DNA of 64,000 nt from Hippophae tibetana (Eukaryota; Streptophyta; Magnoliopsida; Rosales; Elaeagnaceae). The notes beneath the pieces were generated by a model. That model was not told the DNA's origin and searched no databases. It saw only the letters and a list, made by a program, of their open reading frames with translations. Position numbers and translations under genes: made by a program. Of this stretch, positions 53,301-64,000 are shown in pieces (position 1 is the first letter of the stretch; each line of letters starts with the position of its first letter). The stretch spans positions 1,922,001-1,986,000 of the forward strand of contig JAZDXN010000013.1 in NCBI GenBank assembly GCA_037013495.1, read 5' to 3'.

Positions 53301-54653
53301 GTGGCAAACCTATCTAAACAAAATCATTTTGCAGTTAGACATATTGATGGAGCATTCTATAACTTGGAACCTGTAGTTTTGATACCTCAATGTACTTCAA
53401 TTATGGTCAAACTCATGATTGCATGTCAAAGTGGAGAGGGACTTCGTTGTAGAATCCTAGGTTTAGAAACACCTTATCCTTTTGCACACAACCGTGTTCA
53501 ATTTCATCAAGAATAGATTCATCTTCTTCTGGTCCTTGAAACTCAACAAGCCATATAGGAGAAGAAATGGTTGGAATGCATTAAGCAAGTTTTTTTGGTA
53601 ACTTGAGCATTTTATATTTGGGTGTTTAGTCGATTTCTCTATGTGAAGTTTGAAGTAATCTTTACAAACGGTACTTTCTTTGTATCATTAGTAAAAGAAA
53701 TATCTTCGAAACAAGCTTCTAGAAATTAGTTGCTTGTTATTGAAGGGTTTTCCTAATTACAGTTGGTTCCAAAATAACGAAGAGGTCTCATTTCATACGC
53801 TACTTTTTTTATGAGAGCTAATTAATTTATGCATAATTTAACGATGCAAAGTGTCAGACACACGCTCCTGGGTATCTTCCTTCAATGGCAAGGTACGTGA
53901 TCGGTTAACCAAGAAACATTAAATACTTACATCCACATTGCTTCTATGTATAATATTTTGTCACTTATGTTTTATCTTACCCTTTCTAGTGAACAAGATA
54001 TATTTGCCCGTCATTGTGGCAAACCTATACAAACAAAATCATTTTGCTGGTAGACATATTGATGGAGCATTCTATAACTTGGAACCTGTAGTTTTGATAC
54101 CTCAATGTACTTCAATTATGGTCAAACTCATTATTGCATGTCAAAGCGGAGAGGCACTTCGTTGTAGATTCCTAGGTTTAGAAACACCTTATCCTTTTGC
54201 ATACAACCGTGTTCAATTTCATCAAGAATAGATTCATCTTCTTCAAGTCCTTGAAATTCAACAGGCCATAAATGAGATGAAAAGGTTGGAATGCATTAAG
54301 CAAATTTTTTTGGTAACTTGAGCATTTTATATTTGGATTTTTAGATGATTTCTCTATGTGAAGTTTGAAATAATCTTTACAAACGGTACTTTCTTTGTAT
54401 CATTAGTAAAAGAAATATCTTCGAAACAAGCTTCTAGAAATTAGTTACTTGATATTGAAGGGGTTTTCCTAGTTACAGTTGGTTCCAAAATAACGAAGAG
54501 GTCTCATTTCATATGCTACTTTTTTTATGAGAGCTAATTAATCTATGCATAATTTAACGATGCAAAGTGTCAGACACACGCTCCTGTGTATCTTCCTTCA
54601 ATGGCAAGGTACGTGATCGGTTAACCACCAAACATTAAATACATACATCCACA
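50359..54653 (+). repeat. D-C-C-C-E-G block, units 71-76
   Basis: Starts are 50359 D, 51075 C, 51791 C, 52507 C, 53223 E and 53938 G. Units 72-74 are almost identical and share private changes: TTGGTCGTTATTGTGG, TTCTATAAGTTGG (Lys47), and flanks with AACTGTCAGACACACGCTCTTGCG. This is a recent local triplication. In units 71-73 the rear stop of the decayed frame is AAG (CTAGCAATAAGTTAC). Unit 75 lost one G (GAAGGGTTTTCC), making it 715 bp. Unit 76 is a G unit with TTTTGCTGGTAG. Confidence 0.85.
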
Positions 54654-55373
54654 TTGCTTCTAGGTATAATATTTTGTCACTTATGTTTTATCTTACCCTT
54701 TCTAGCGACCAAGATATATTTGCCCGTCATTGTGGCAAACCTATATAAACAAAATCATTTTGTAGGTAGACATATTGATGGAGCATTCTATAACTTGGAA
54801 CCTGTAGTTTTGATACCTCAATGTACTTCAATTATGGTCAAACTCATGATTAATTGCATGTCAAAGCGGAGAGGCACTACGTTGTAGATTCCTAGGTTTA
54901 GAAACACAATATCCTTTTGCACACAACCGTGTTCAGTTTCATCAAGAATAGATTCATCTTCTTCTGGTCCTTGAAACTCAATAGGCCATAAAGGAGATGA
55001 AAAGGTTGGAATGCATTAAGCAAGTGTTTTTGGTAACTTGAGCATTTTATATTTGGGTTTTTAGTCAATTTCGCTATGTGAAGTTTGAAATAATCTTTAC
55101 AAACGGTACTTTCTTTGTATCATTAGTAAAAGAAATATCTTCGAAACAAGCTTCTAGAAATTAGTTACTTGTTATTGAAGGGGTTTTCCTAATTACAGTT
55201 GGTTCCAAAATAACGAAGAGGTCTCATTTCATATGCTACTTTTTTGATGACAGCAAATTAATCTATGCATAATTTAACGATGCAAAGTGTCAGACACATG
55301 CTCCTACGTATCTTCCTTCAATGGCAAGGTACGTGATCGGTTAACCACGAAACATTAAATACTTACATCCACA
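54654..55373 (+). repeat. Unit 77, 4-bp insertion breaking the main frame
   Basis: Where other units read ATGATTGCATGTC this unit reads ATGATTAATTGCATGTC near 54847-54863, a net gain of 4 bp that could be a local slippage of ATT/AATT. The main frame shifts and ends at 54887 after 77 codons. It is the longest unit in the window (720 bp) and the only one with a frame-breaking indel in the rear half of the 97-codon frame. The neighbours are intact, so the change is recent or was not spread by conversion. Confidence 0.8.
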
Positions 55374-58300
55374 TTGCTTCTATGTATAATATTTTGTCAC
55401 TTATGTTTTATCTAACACTTTCTAACGAACAAGATATATTTGCTCGTCATTGTGGCAAACCTATCGAAACAAAATCATTTTGTAGGTAGACATATTGATG
55501 GAGCATTCTATAACTTGGAACCTGTAGTTTTGATACCTCAATGTACTTCAATTATGGTCAAACTCATGATTGCATGTCAAAGCGGAGAGGAGCTTCGTTG
55601 TAGATTCCTAGGTTTAGAAACACCATATCCTTTTGCACACAACCGTGTTCAATTTCATCAAGAATAGATTCATCTTCTTCTGGTCCTTGAAACTCAATAA
55701 GCCATAAAGGAGATGAAAAGGTTGGAATGCATTAAGCAAGTTTTTTTGGTAACTTGAGCATTTTATATTTGGGTTTTTAGTCAATTTCGCTATGTGAAGT
55801 TTGAATTAATCTTTACAAACGGTACTTTCTTTGTATCATTAGTAAAAGAAATATCTTCGAAACAAGCTTCTAGAAATTAGTTGCTTGTTATTGAAGGGGT
55901 TTTCCTAATTACAGTTGGTTCCAAAATAACGAAGAGGTCTCATTTCATATGCTACTTTTTTTATGAGAGCTAATTAATCTATGCATAATTTAACGATGCA
56001 AAGTGTCAGACACACGCTCCTTTGTATCTTCCTTCAATGGCAAGGTACGTGATCGGTTAACCAAGAAACATTAAATACTTACATCCACATTGCTTCTATG
56101 TATAATATTTTGTCACTTATTTTTTATATTACCCTTTCTAGTGAACAAGATATATTTGCCCGTCATTGTGCCAAACCTATATAAACAAAATCATTTTGCA
56201 GGTAGACATATTGATGGAGCATTCTATAACTTGGAACCTGTAGTTTTGATACCTCAATGTACTTCAATTATGGTCAAACTCATGATTGCATGTCAAAGCG
56301 GAGAGGTACTTCGTTGTAGATTCCTAGGTTTAGAAACACCTTATCCTTTTGCATACAACGGTGTTCAATTTCATCAAGAATAGATTCATCTTCTTCTAGT
56401 CCTTGAAACTCAACAGGCCATAAATGAGATGAAAAGGTTGCAATGCATTAAGCAAATTTTTTTGGTAACTTGAGCATTTTATATTTGGATTTTTAGATGA
56501 TTTCTCTATGTGAAGTTTGAAATAATCTTTACAAACGGTACTTTCTTTGTATCATTAGTAAAAGAAATATCTTCGAAACAAGCTTCTAGAAATTAGTTAC
56601 TTGTTATTGAAGGGGTTTTCCTAGTTACAGTTGGTTCCAAAATAACGAAGAGGTCTCATTTCATATGCTACTTTTTTGATGAGAGATAATTAATCTATGC
56701 ATAATTTAACGATGCAAAGTGTCAGACACACGCTCCTGTGTATCTTCCTTCAATGGCAAGGTACGTGATCGGTTAACCAAGAAACATTAAATACATACAT
56801 CCACATTGCTTCTATGTATAATATTTTGTCACTTATGTTTTATCTTACCCTTTCTTGTGAACAAGATATATTTGCCCGTCATTGTGGCAAACCTATATAA
56901 ACAAAATCATTTTGCAGGTAGACATATTGATGGAGCATTCTATAACTTGGAACCTGTAGTTTTGATACCTCAATGTACTTCAATTATGGTCAAACTCATG
57001 ATTGCATGTCAAAGCGGAGAGGCACTTCGTTGTAGATTCCTAGGTTTAGAAACACCATATCCTTTTGCATACAACCGTGTTCAATTTCATCAAGAATAGA
57101 TTCATCTTCTTCTAGTCCTTGAAACTCAACAGGCCATACAGGAGATGAAAAGGTTGCAATGCATTAAGCAAATTTTTTTGGTAACATGAGCATTTTATAT
57201 TTGGGTTTTTTGTCAATTTCGCTATGTGAAGTTTGAATTAATCTTTACAAACGGTACTTTCTTTGTATCATTAGTAAAAGAAATATCTTCGAAACAAGCT
57301 TCTAGAAATTAGTTACTTGTTATTGAAGGGGTTTTCCTAGTTACAGTTGGTTCCAAAATAACGAAGAGGTCTCATTTCATATGCTACTTTTTTGATGAGA
57401 GCTAATTAATCTATGCATAATTTAACGATGCAAAGTGTCAGACACACGCTCCTGTGTATCTTCCTTCAATGGCAAGGTACGTGATCGGTTAACCAAGAAA
57501 CATTAAATACATACATCCACATTGCTTCTATGTATAATATTTTGTCACTTATGTTTTATCTTACCCTTTCTTGTGAACAAGATATATTTGCCCGTCATTG
57601 TGGCAAACCTATATAAACAAAATCATTTTGCAGGTAGACATATTGATGGAGCATTCTATAACTTGGAACCTGTAGTTTTGATACCTCAATGTACTTCAAT
57701 TATGGTCAAACTCATGATTGCATGTCAAAGCGGAGAGGCACTTCGTTGTAGATTCCTAGGTTTAGAAACACCTTATCCTTTTGCATACAACCGTGTTCAA
57801 TTTCATCAAGAATAGATTCATCTTCTTCTAGTCCTTGAAACTCAACAGGCCATAAAGGAGATGAAAAGATTTGAATGCATTAAGCAAATTTTTTTGGTAA
57901 CTTGAGCATTTTATATTTGGGTTTTAGTCAATTTCTCTATGTGAAGTTTGAAGTAATCTTTACAAACGGTACTTTCTTTGTATTATTAGTAAAAGAAATA
58001 TCTTCGAAACAAGCTTCTAGAAATTAGTTACTTGTTATTGAAGGGGTTTTCCTAGTTACAGTTGGTTCCAAAATAACGAAGAGGTCTCATTTCATATGCT
58101 ACTTTTTTGATGACAGCTAATTAATATATGCATAATTTAACGATGCAAAGTGTCAGACACACTCTCCTGCGTATCTTCCTTCAATGGCAAGGTACGTGAT
58201 CGGTTAACCACGAAACATTAAATACTTACATCCACATTGCTTCTATGTATAATATTTTGTCACTTATGTTTTATATTACCCTTTCTAGTGAACAAGATAT

Positions 58301-60384
58301 ATTTGCCCGTCCTTGTGCCAAACCTATATAAACAAAATCATTTTGCAGGTAGACATATTGATGGAGCATTCTATAACTTGGAACCTGTAGTTTTGATACC
58401 TCAATGTACTTCAATTATGGTCAAACTCATGATTGCATGTCAAAGCGGAGAGGCATTTCGTTGTAGATTCCTAGGTTTAGAAACACCTTATCCTTTTGCA
58501 TACAACCGTGTTCAATTTCATCAAGAATAGATACATCTTCTTCTAGTCCTTGAAACTCAACAGGCCATAAAGGAGATGAAAAGGTTGCAATGCATTAAGC
58601 AAATTTTTTTGGTAACTTGAGCATTTTATATTTGGGTTTTTTGTCAATTTCGCTATGTGAAGTTTGATTTAATCTTTACAAACGGTACTTTCTTTGTATC
58701 ATTAGTAAAAGAAATATCTTCGAAACAAGCTTCTAGAAATTAGTTACTTGTTATTGAAGGGGTTTTCCTAGTTACAGTTGGTTCCAAAATAACGAAGAGG
58801 TCTCATTTCATATGCTACTTTTTTGATTAGAGCTAATTAATCTATGCATAATTTAACGATGCAAAGTGTCAGACACACGCTCCTATGTATCTTCCTTCAA
58901 TGGCAAGGTACGTGATCGGTTAACCACGAAACATTAAATACTTACATCCACATTGCTTCTATGTATAATATTTTGTCACTAATGTTTTATATTACCCTTT
59001 CTAGTGAACAAGATATATTTGCCCGTCATTGTGCCAAACCTATATAAACAAAATCATTTTGCAGGTAGACATATTGATGGAGCATTCTATAACTTGGAAC
59101 CTGTAGTTTTGATACCTCAATGTACTTCAATTATGGTCAAACTCATGATTGCATGTCAAAGCGGAGAGGCACTTCGTTGTAGATTCCTAGGTTTAGAAAC
59201 ACCTTATCCTTTTGCATACAACCGTGTTCAATTTCATCAAGAATAGATTCATCTTCTTCTAGTCCTTGAAACTCAACAGGCCATAAAGGAGATGAAAAGA
59301 TTTGAATGCATTAAGCAAATTTTTTTGGTAACTTGAGCATTTTATATTTGGGTTTTTAGTCCATATCTCTATGTGAAGTTTGAAGTAATCTTTACAAACG
59401 GTACTTTCTTTGTATCATTAGTAAAAGAAATATCTTCGAAACAAGCTTCTAGAAATTAGTTACTTGTTATTGAAGGGGTTTTCCTAGTTACAGTTGGTTC
59501 CAAAATAACGAAGAGGTCTCATTTCATATGCTACTTTTTTGATGACAGCTAATTAATCTATGCATAATTTAACGATGCAAAGTGTCAGACACACGCTCCT
59601 GCGTATCTTCCTTCAATGGCAAGGTACGTGATCGGTTAACCACGAAACATTAAATACTTACATCCACATTGCTTCTATGTATAATATTTTGTCACTTATG
59701 TTTTATCTAACACTTTCTATCGAACAAGATATATTTGCTCGCCATTGTGGCAAACCTATCGAAACAAAATCATTTTGCAGGTAGACATATTGATGGAGCA
59801 TTCTATACCTTGGAACCTGTAGTTTTGATACCTCAATGTACTTCAATTATGGTCAAACTCATGATTGCATGTCAAAGCGGAGAGGCACTTCGTTGTAGAA
59901 TCCTAGGTTTAGAAACACCTTATCCTTTTGCACACAACCGTGTTCAATTTCATCAAGAATAGATTCATCTTCTTCTGGTCCTTGAAACTCAACAAGCCAT
60001 ATAGGAGAAGAAATGGTTGGAATGCATTAAGCAAGTTTTTTTGGTAACTTGAGAATTTTATATTTGGGTTTTTAGTCGATTTCGCTATGTGAAGTTTGAA
60101 GTAATCTTTACAAACGGTACTTTCTTTGTATCATTAGTAAAAGAAATATCTTCGAAACAAGCTTCTAGAAATTAGTTGCTTGTTATTGAAGGGGTTTTCC
60201 TAATTACAGTTGATTCCAAAATAACGAAGAGGTCTCATTTCATATGCTACTTTTTTGATTAGAGCTAATTAATCTATGCATAATTTAACGATGCAAAGTG
60301 TCAGACACACGCTCCTATGTATCTTCCTTCAATGGCAAGGTACGTGATCGGAGAACCACCAAACATTAAATACTTACATCCACA
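54654..60384 (+). repeat. Second G2/H block, units 77-84
   Basis: Starts are G-like 54654, H 55374, G2 56090, G2 56806, G2 57522, G2 58237, G2 58953 and H-like 59669. Units 78-79 repeat the H-G2 pair seen at 53-54 and 59-60, including CTCCTTTGTATC before the G2 unit. Unit 77 is 720 bp. Unit 81 is 715 bp (GGGTTTTAGTC). Unit 83 has CACTAATG, an in-frame TAA, so its main frame restarts at codon 18. Unit 84 is H-like at the front (CTATCGAAAC) but ends like E (AGAATCCTAGG, GAGAAGAAATGG), so it is probably chimeric. Confidence 0.8.
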
Positions 60385-63300
60385 TTGCTTCTATGTATAA
60401 TATTTTGTCACTTATGTTTTATCTTACACTTTCTAGCGAACAAGATATCTTTGCTCGTCATTGTGGCAAAACAATCTAAACAAAATAATTTTGCAGTTAG
60501 ACATATTGATGGAGCATTCTATAACCTGGAACCTGTAGTTTTGATACCTCAATGTACTTCAATTATGGTCAAACTCATGATTGCATGTCAAAGCGGAGAG
60601 GCACTTTCTTGTAGATTCCTAGGTTTAGAAACACCTTATCCTTTTGCACACAACCGTGTTCAATTTCATCAAGAATAGATTCATCTTCTTCTGGTCCTTG
60701 AAACTCAACTGGCCATAAAGGAGATGAAAAGGTTGGAATGCATTAAGCAAGTTTTTTTGGTAACTTGAGTATTTTATATTTGGGTTTTTAGTCAATTTCG
60801 CTATGTGAAGTTTGAATTAATCTTTACAAACGGTACTTTCTTTGTATCATTAGTAAAAGAAATATCTTCGAAACAAGCTTCTAGAAATTAGTTACTTGTT
60901 ATTGAAGGGGTTTTCCTAGTTACAGTTGGTTCCAAAATAACGAAGAGGTCTCATTTCATATGCTACTTTTTTGATGAGAGCTAATTAATCTATGCATAAT
61001 TTAACGATGCAAAGTGTCAGACACACGCTCCTATGTATCTTCCTTCAATGGCAAGGTACGTGATCGGTTAACCACGAAACATTAAATACTTACATCCACA
61101 TTGCTTCTATGTATAATATTTTGTCACTTATGTTTTATATTAACCTTTCTAGTGAACAAGATATATTTGCCCGTCATTGTGCCAAACCTATATAAACAAA
61201 ATCATTTTGCAGGTAGACATATTGATGGAGCATTCTATAACTTGGAACCTGTAGTTTTGATACCTCAATGTACTTCAATTATGGTCAAACTCATGATTGC
61301 ATGTCAAAGCGGAGAGGCACTTCGTTGTAGATTCCTAGGTTTAGAAACACCTTATCCTTTTGCATACAACCGTGTTCAATTTCATCAAGAATAGATTCAT
61401 CTACTTCTAGTCCTTGAAACTCAACAGGCCATAAAGGAGATGAAAAGATTTGAAAGCATTAAGCAAATTTTTTTGGTAACTTGAGCATTTTATATTTGGG
61501 TTTTTAGTCAATATCTCTATGTGAAGTTTGAAGTAATCTTTACAAACGGTACTTTCTTTGTATCATTAGTAAAAGAAATATCTTCGAAACAAGCTTCTAG
61601 AAATTAGTTGCTTGTTATTGAAGGGGTTTTCCTAATTACAGTTGCTTCCAAAATAACGAAGAGGTCTCATTTCATATGCTACTTTTTTTATGAGAGCTAA
61701 TTAATCTATGCATAATTTAACGATGCAAACTGTCGGACACACGCTCCTACGTATCTTCCTTCAATGAAAAAGTACGTGATCGGTTAACCACCAAACATTA
61801 AATTCTTACATCCACATTGCTTCTATGTATAATATTTTCTCACTTATGTTTTATCTTACACTTTCTAGCGACCAAGATATATTTGCTCGTCATTGTGGCA
61901 AACCTATCTAAACAAAATCATTTTGCAGTTAGACATATTGATGGAGCATTCTATAACCTGGACCCTGTAGTTTTGATACCTCAATGTACTTCAATTATGG
62001 TCAAACTCATGATTGCATGTCAAAGCGGAGAGGCACTTCGTTGTAGATTCCTTGGTTTAGAAACACCTTATCCTTTTGCACACAACCGTGTTCAATTTCA
62101 TCAAGAATAGATTCATCTTCTTCTGGTCCTTGAAACTCAACAGGCCATAAAGGAGATGAAAAGGTTGGAATGCATTAAGCAAGTTTTTTTGGTAACTTGT
62201 GCATTTTATATTTGGGTTTTTAGTCAATTTCGCTATGTGAAGTTTGAAGTAATCTTTACAAACGGTACTTTCTTTGTATCATTAGTAAAAGAAATATCTT
62301 CGAAACAAGCTTCTAGAAATTAGTTGCTTGTTATTGAAGGGGTTTTCCTAATTACAGTTGATTCCAAAATAACGAAGAGGTCTCATTTCATATGCTACTT
62401 TTTTTATGAGAGCTAATTAATCTATGCATAATTTAACGATGCAAACTGTCGGACACACGCTCCTGCGTATCTTCCTTCAATGGCAAGGTACGTGATCGGA
62501 GAACCACCAAACATTAAATACTTACATCCACATTGCTTCTATGTATAATATTTTGTCACTTATGTTTTATCTTACACTTTCTAGCGAACAAGATATCTTT
62601 GCTCGTCATTGTGGCAAAACAATCTAAACAAAATAATTTTGTAGTTAGACATATTGATGGAGCATTCTATAACCTGGAACCTGTAGTTTTGATACCTCAA
62701 TGTACTTCAATTATGGCCAAACTCATGATTGCATGTCAAAGCGGAGAGGCACTTTCTTGTAGATTCCTAGGTTTAGAAACACCTTATCCTTTTGCACACA
62801 ACCGTGTTCAATTTCATCAAGAATAGATTCATCTTCTTCTGGTCCTTGAAACTCAACTGGCCATAAAGGAGATGAAAAGGTTGGAATGCATTAAGCAAGT
62901 TTTTTTGGTAACTTGAGCATTTTATATTTGGGTTTTTAGTCAATTTCGCTATTTGAAGTTTGAAGTAATCTTTACAAACGGTACTTTCTTTGTATCATTA
63001 GTAAAAGAAATATCTTCGAAACAAGCTTCTAGAAATTAGTTGCTTGTTATTGAAGGGGTTTTCCTAATTACAGTTGATTCCAAAATAACGAAGAGGTCTC
63101 ATTTCATATGCTACTTTTTTTATGAGAGCTAATTAATCTATGCATAATTTAACGATGCAAACTGTCGGACACACGCTCCTACGTATCTTCCTTCAATGAA
63201 AAAGTACGTGATCGGTTAACCACCAAACATTAAATTCTTACATCCACATTGCTTCTATGTATAATATTCTCTCACTTATGTTTTATCTTACACTTTCTAG

Positions 63301-64000
63301 CGACCAAGATATATTTGCTCGTCATTGTGGCAAACCTATCTAAACAAAATCATTTTGCAGTTAGACATATTGATGGAGCATTCTATAACCTGGAACCTGT
63401 AGTTTTGATACCTCAATGTACTTCAATTATGGTCAAACTCATGATTGCATGTCAAAGCGGAGAGGCACTTCGTTGTAGATTCCTAGGTTTAGAAACACCT
63501 TATCCTTTTGCACACAACCGTGTTCAATTTCATCAAGAATAGATTCATCTTCTTCTGGTCCTTGAAACTCAACAGGCCATAAAGGAGATGAAAAGGTTGG
63601 AATGCATTAAGCAAGTTTTTTTGGTAACTTGAGCATTTTATATTTGGGTTTTTAGTCAATTTCGCTATGTGAAGTTTGAAGTAATCTTTACAAATGGTAC
63701 TTTCTTTGTATCATTAGTAAAAGAAATATCTTCGAAACAAGCTTATAGAAATTAGTTGCTTGTTATTGAAGGGGTTTTCCTAATTACAGTTGGTTCCAAA
63801 ATAACGAAGAGGTCTCATTTCATATGCTACTTTTTTGATGAGAGCTAATTAATCTATGCATAATTTAACGATGCAAACTGTCGGACACACGCTCCTGCGT
63901 ATCTTCCTTCAATGAAAAAGTACGTGATCGGTTAACCACCAAACATTAAATACTTACATCCACATTGCTTCTATGTATAATATTTTCTCACTTATGTTTT
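60385..64000 (+). repeat. Right-hand block, units 85-89 and a partial unit
   Basis: Order: I 60385, G2 61101, E-like 61817, I 62533, E-like 63249, partial 63965-64000. Family I differs most from the rest: GATCGGAGAACC in place of GGTTAACC, GATATCTTTGC, GGCAAAACAATC, CAAAATAATTTTG and GGCACTTTCTTG. Units 85, 87, 88 and 89 share AACCTGGA (Leu48 as CTG), and flanks there have CAGTTGATTCC (before 85, 88 and 89). Units 87 and 89 share CATTAAATTC in the flank. In unit 87 the stop at codon 128 is TGT. The array runs off the right edge. Confidence 0.85.

Larger units (their letters stand above)
1..64000 (+). repeat. Tandem satellite array, 716-bp unit, 89 full copies
   Basis: One head-to-tail array fills the window. 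With the unit phased at the anchor TTGCTTCTA, starts fall at 239, 956, 1672, 2388 and so on to 63249, and the last partial unit begins at 63965. Units are 716 bp except 1 and 5 (717), 23, 50, 56, 65, 75 and 81 (715), 42 (718) and 77 (720). No unit is inverted and no foreign sequence interrupts the array. G+C is about 34%. Family assignment by unit number: A 1,10,16,19; B 2,11,27,44,65,68,70; C 3,4,6,7,12,29,30,32,33,35,36,46,62,72-74; D 5,14,28,45,50,61,71; E 8,13,17,31,34,37,39,42,49,63,66,75,87,89; F 9,15,18,20,22,24,26,64,67,69; T 21,23,25; G 38,40,41,43,47,48,51,52,76,77; G2 54-58,60,79-83,86; H 53,59,78,84; I 85,88. Satellite DNA is certain; chromosomal location and host are not. Confidence 0.98.

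Noticed and set aside
1..64000. CRISPR array, rDNA spacer or LTR retrotransposon array.
   Set aside because: The units abut with no unique spacers, there is no rRNA-like sequence, and I see no terminal repeats, primer-binding site or polypurine tract bounding a unit.
1..64000. Bacterial or phage origin with a hidden defence or secretion system.
   Set aside because: There is no operon structure, no ribosome-binding pattern and no recognisable protein family. A 64 kb homogeneous 716-bp tandem array is typical of eukaryotic satellite DNA.

Overview
The whole 64 kb window is one uninterrupted tandem satellite array, read head to tail on one strand. It holds 89 complete copies of a 716-bp unit (239 to 63964) plus a partial unit at each end (1-238 and 63965-64000). 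By hand count from the anchor TTGCTTCTA, 79 of the 89 units are exactly 716 bp; the other ten are 715-720 bp. I see no unique sequence, gene in normal context, tRNA, rRNA, CRISPR array, intact transposon or telomeric repeat. G+C is about 34% (244 of 716 in the unit at 1672). An array like this points to eukaryotic heterochromatin (centromeric, pericentromeric, subtelomeric or a knob). A plant is my weak preference; an insect or other animal is not excluded, and I do not recognise the satellite.

Layout. I sorted units by shared diagnostic bases into families A, B, C, D, E, F, T, G, G2, H and I. Units 1-19 (to 13844) are a mosaic of A-F. Units 20-26 (13845-18855) alternate F and T, a roughly 1432-bp dimer. 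Units 27-28 are B and D. Units 29-37 (20288-26731) are a clean C-C-E trimer (2148 bp) three times over. G units first appear at 26732; 26732-36040 mixes G with E, B, D and C. Units 51-60 (36041-43199) are nearly all G, G2 and H. Units 61-76 (43200-54653) return to B-F. Units 77-84 (54654-60384) are a second G2/H block. Units 85-89 (60385-63964) include the divergent I family.

Coding content. Almost every unit carries an open frame of 97 codons, but it starts at TTG, and its first ATG is at codon 61. The same frame runs to codon 200 with only three stops (codons 98, 128, 169), far fewer than the roughly 15 expected at this base composition. This suggests the unit descends from a coding sequence. 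The variation between units is mostly amino-acid-changing, so I see no sign that a protein is maintained today. I annotate no functional gene.

The points most worth a second look are the decayed coding origin, the stretch at unit positions 151-189 in which I saw no family-level variant, and the layered higher-order structure (dimers, trimers, chimeric units, modules recurring tens of kb apart).
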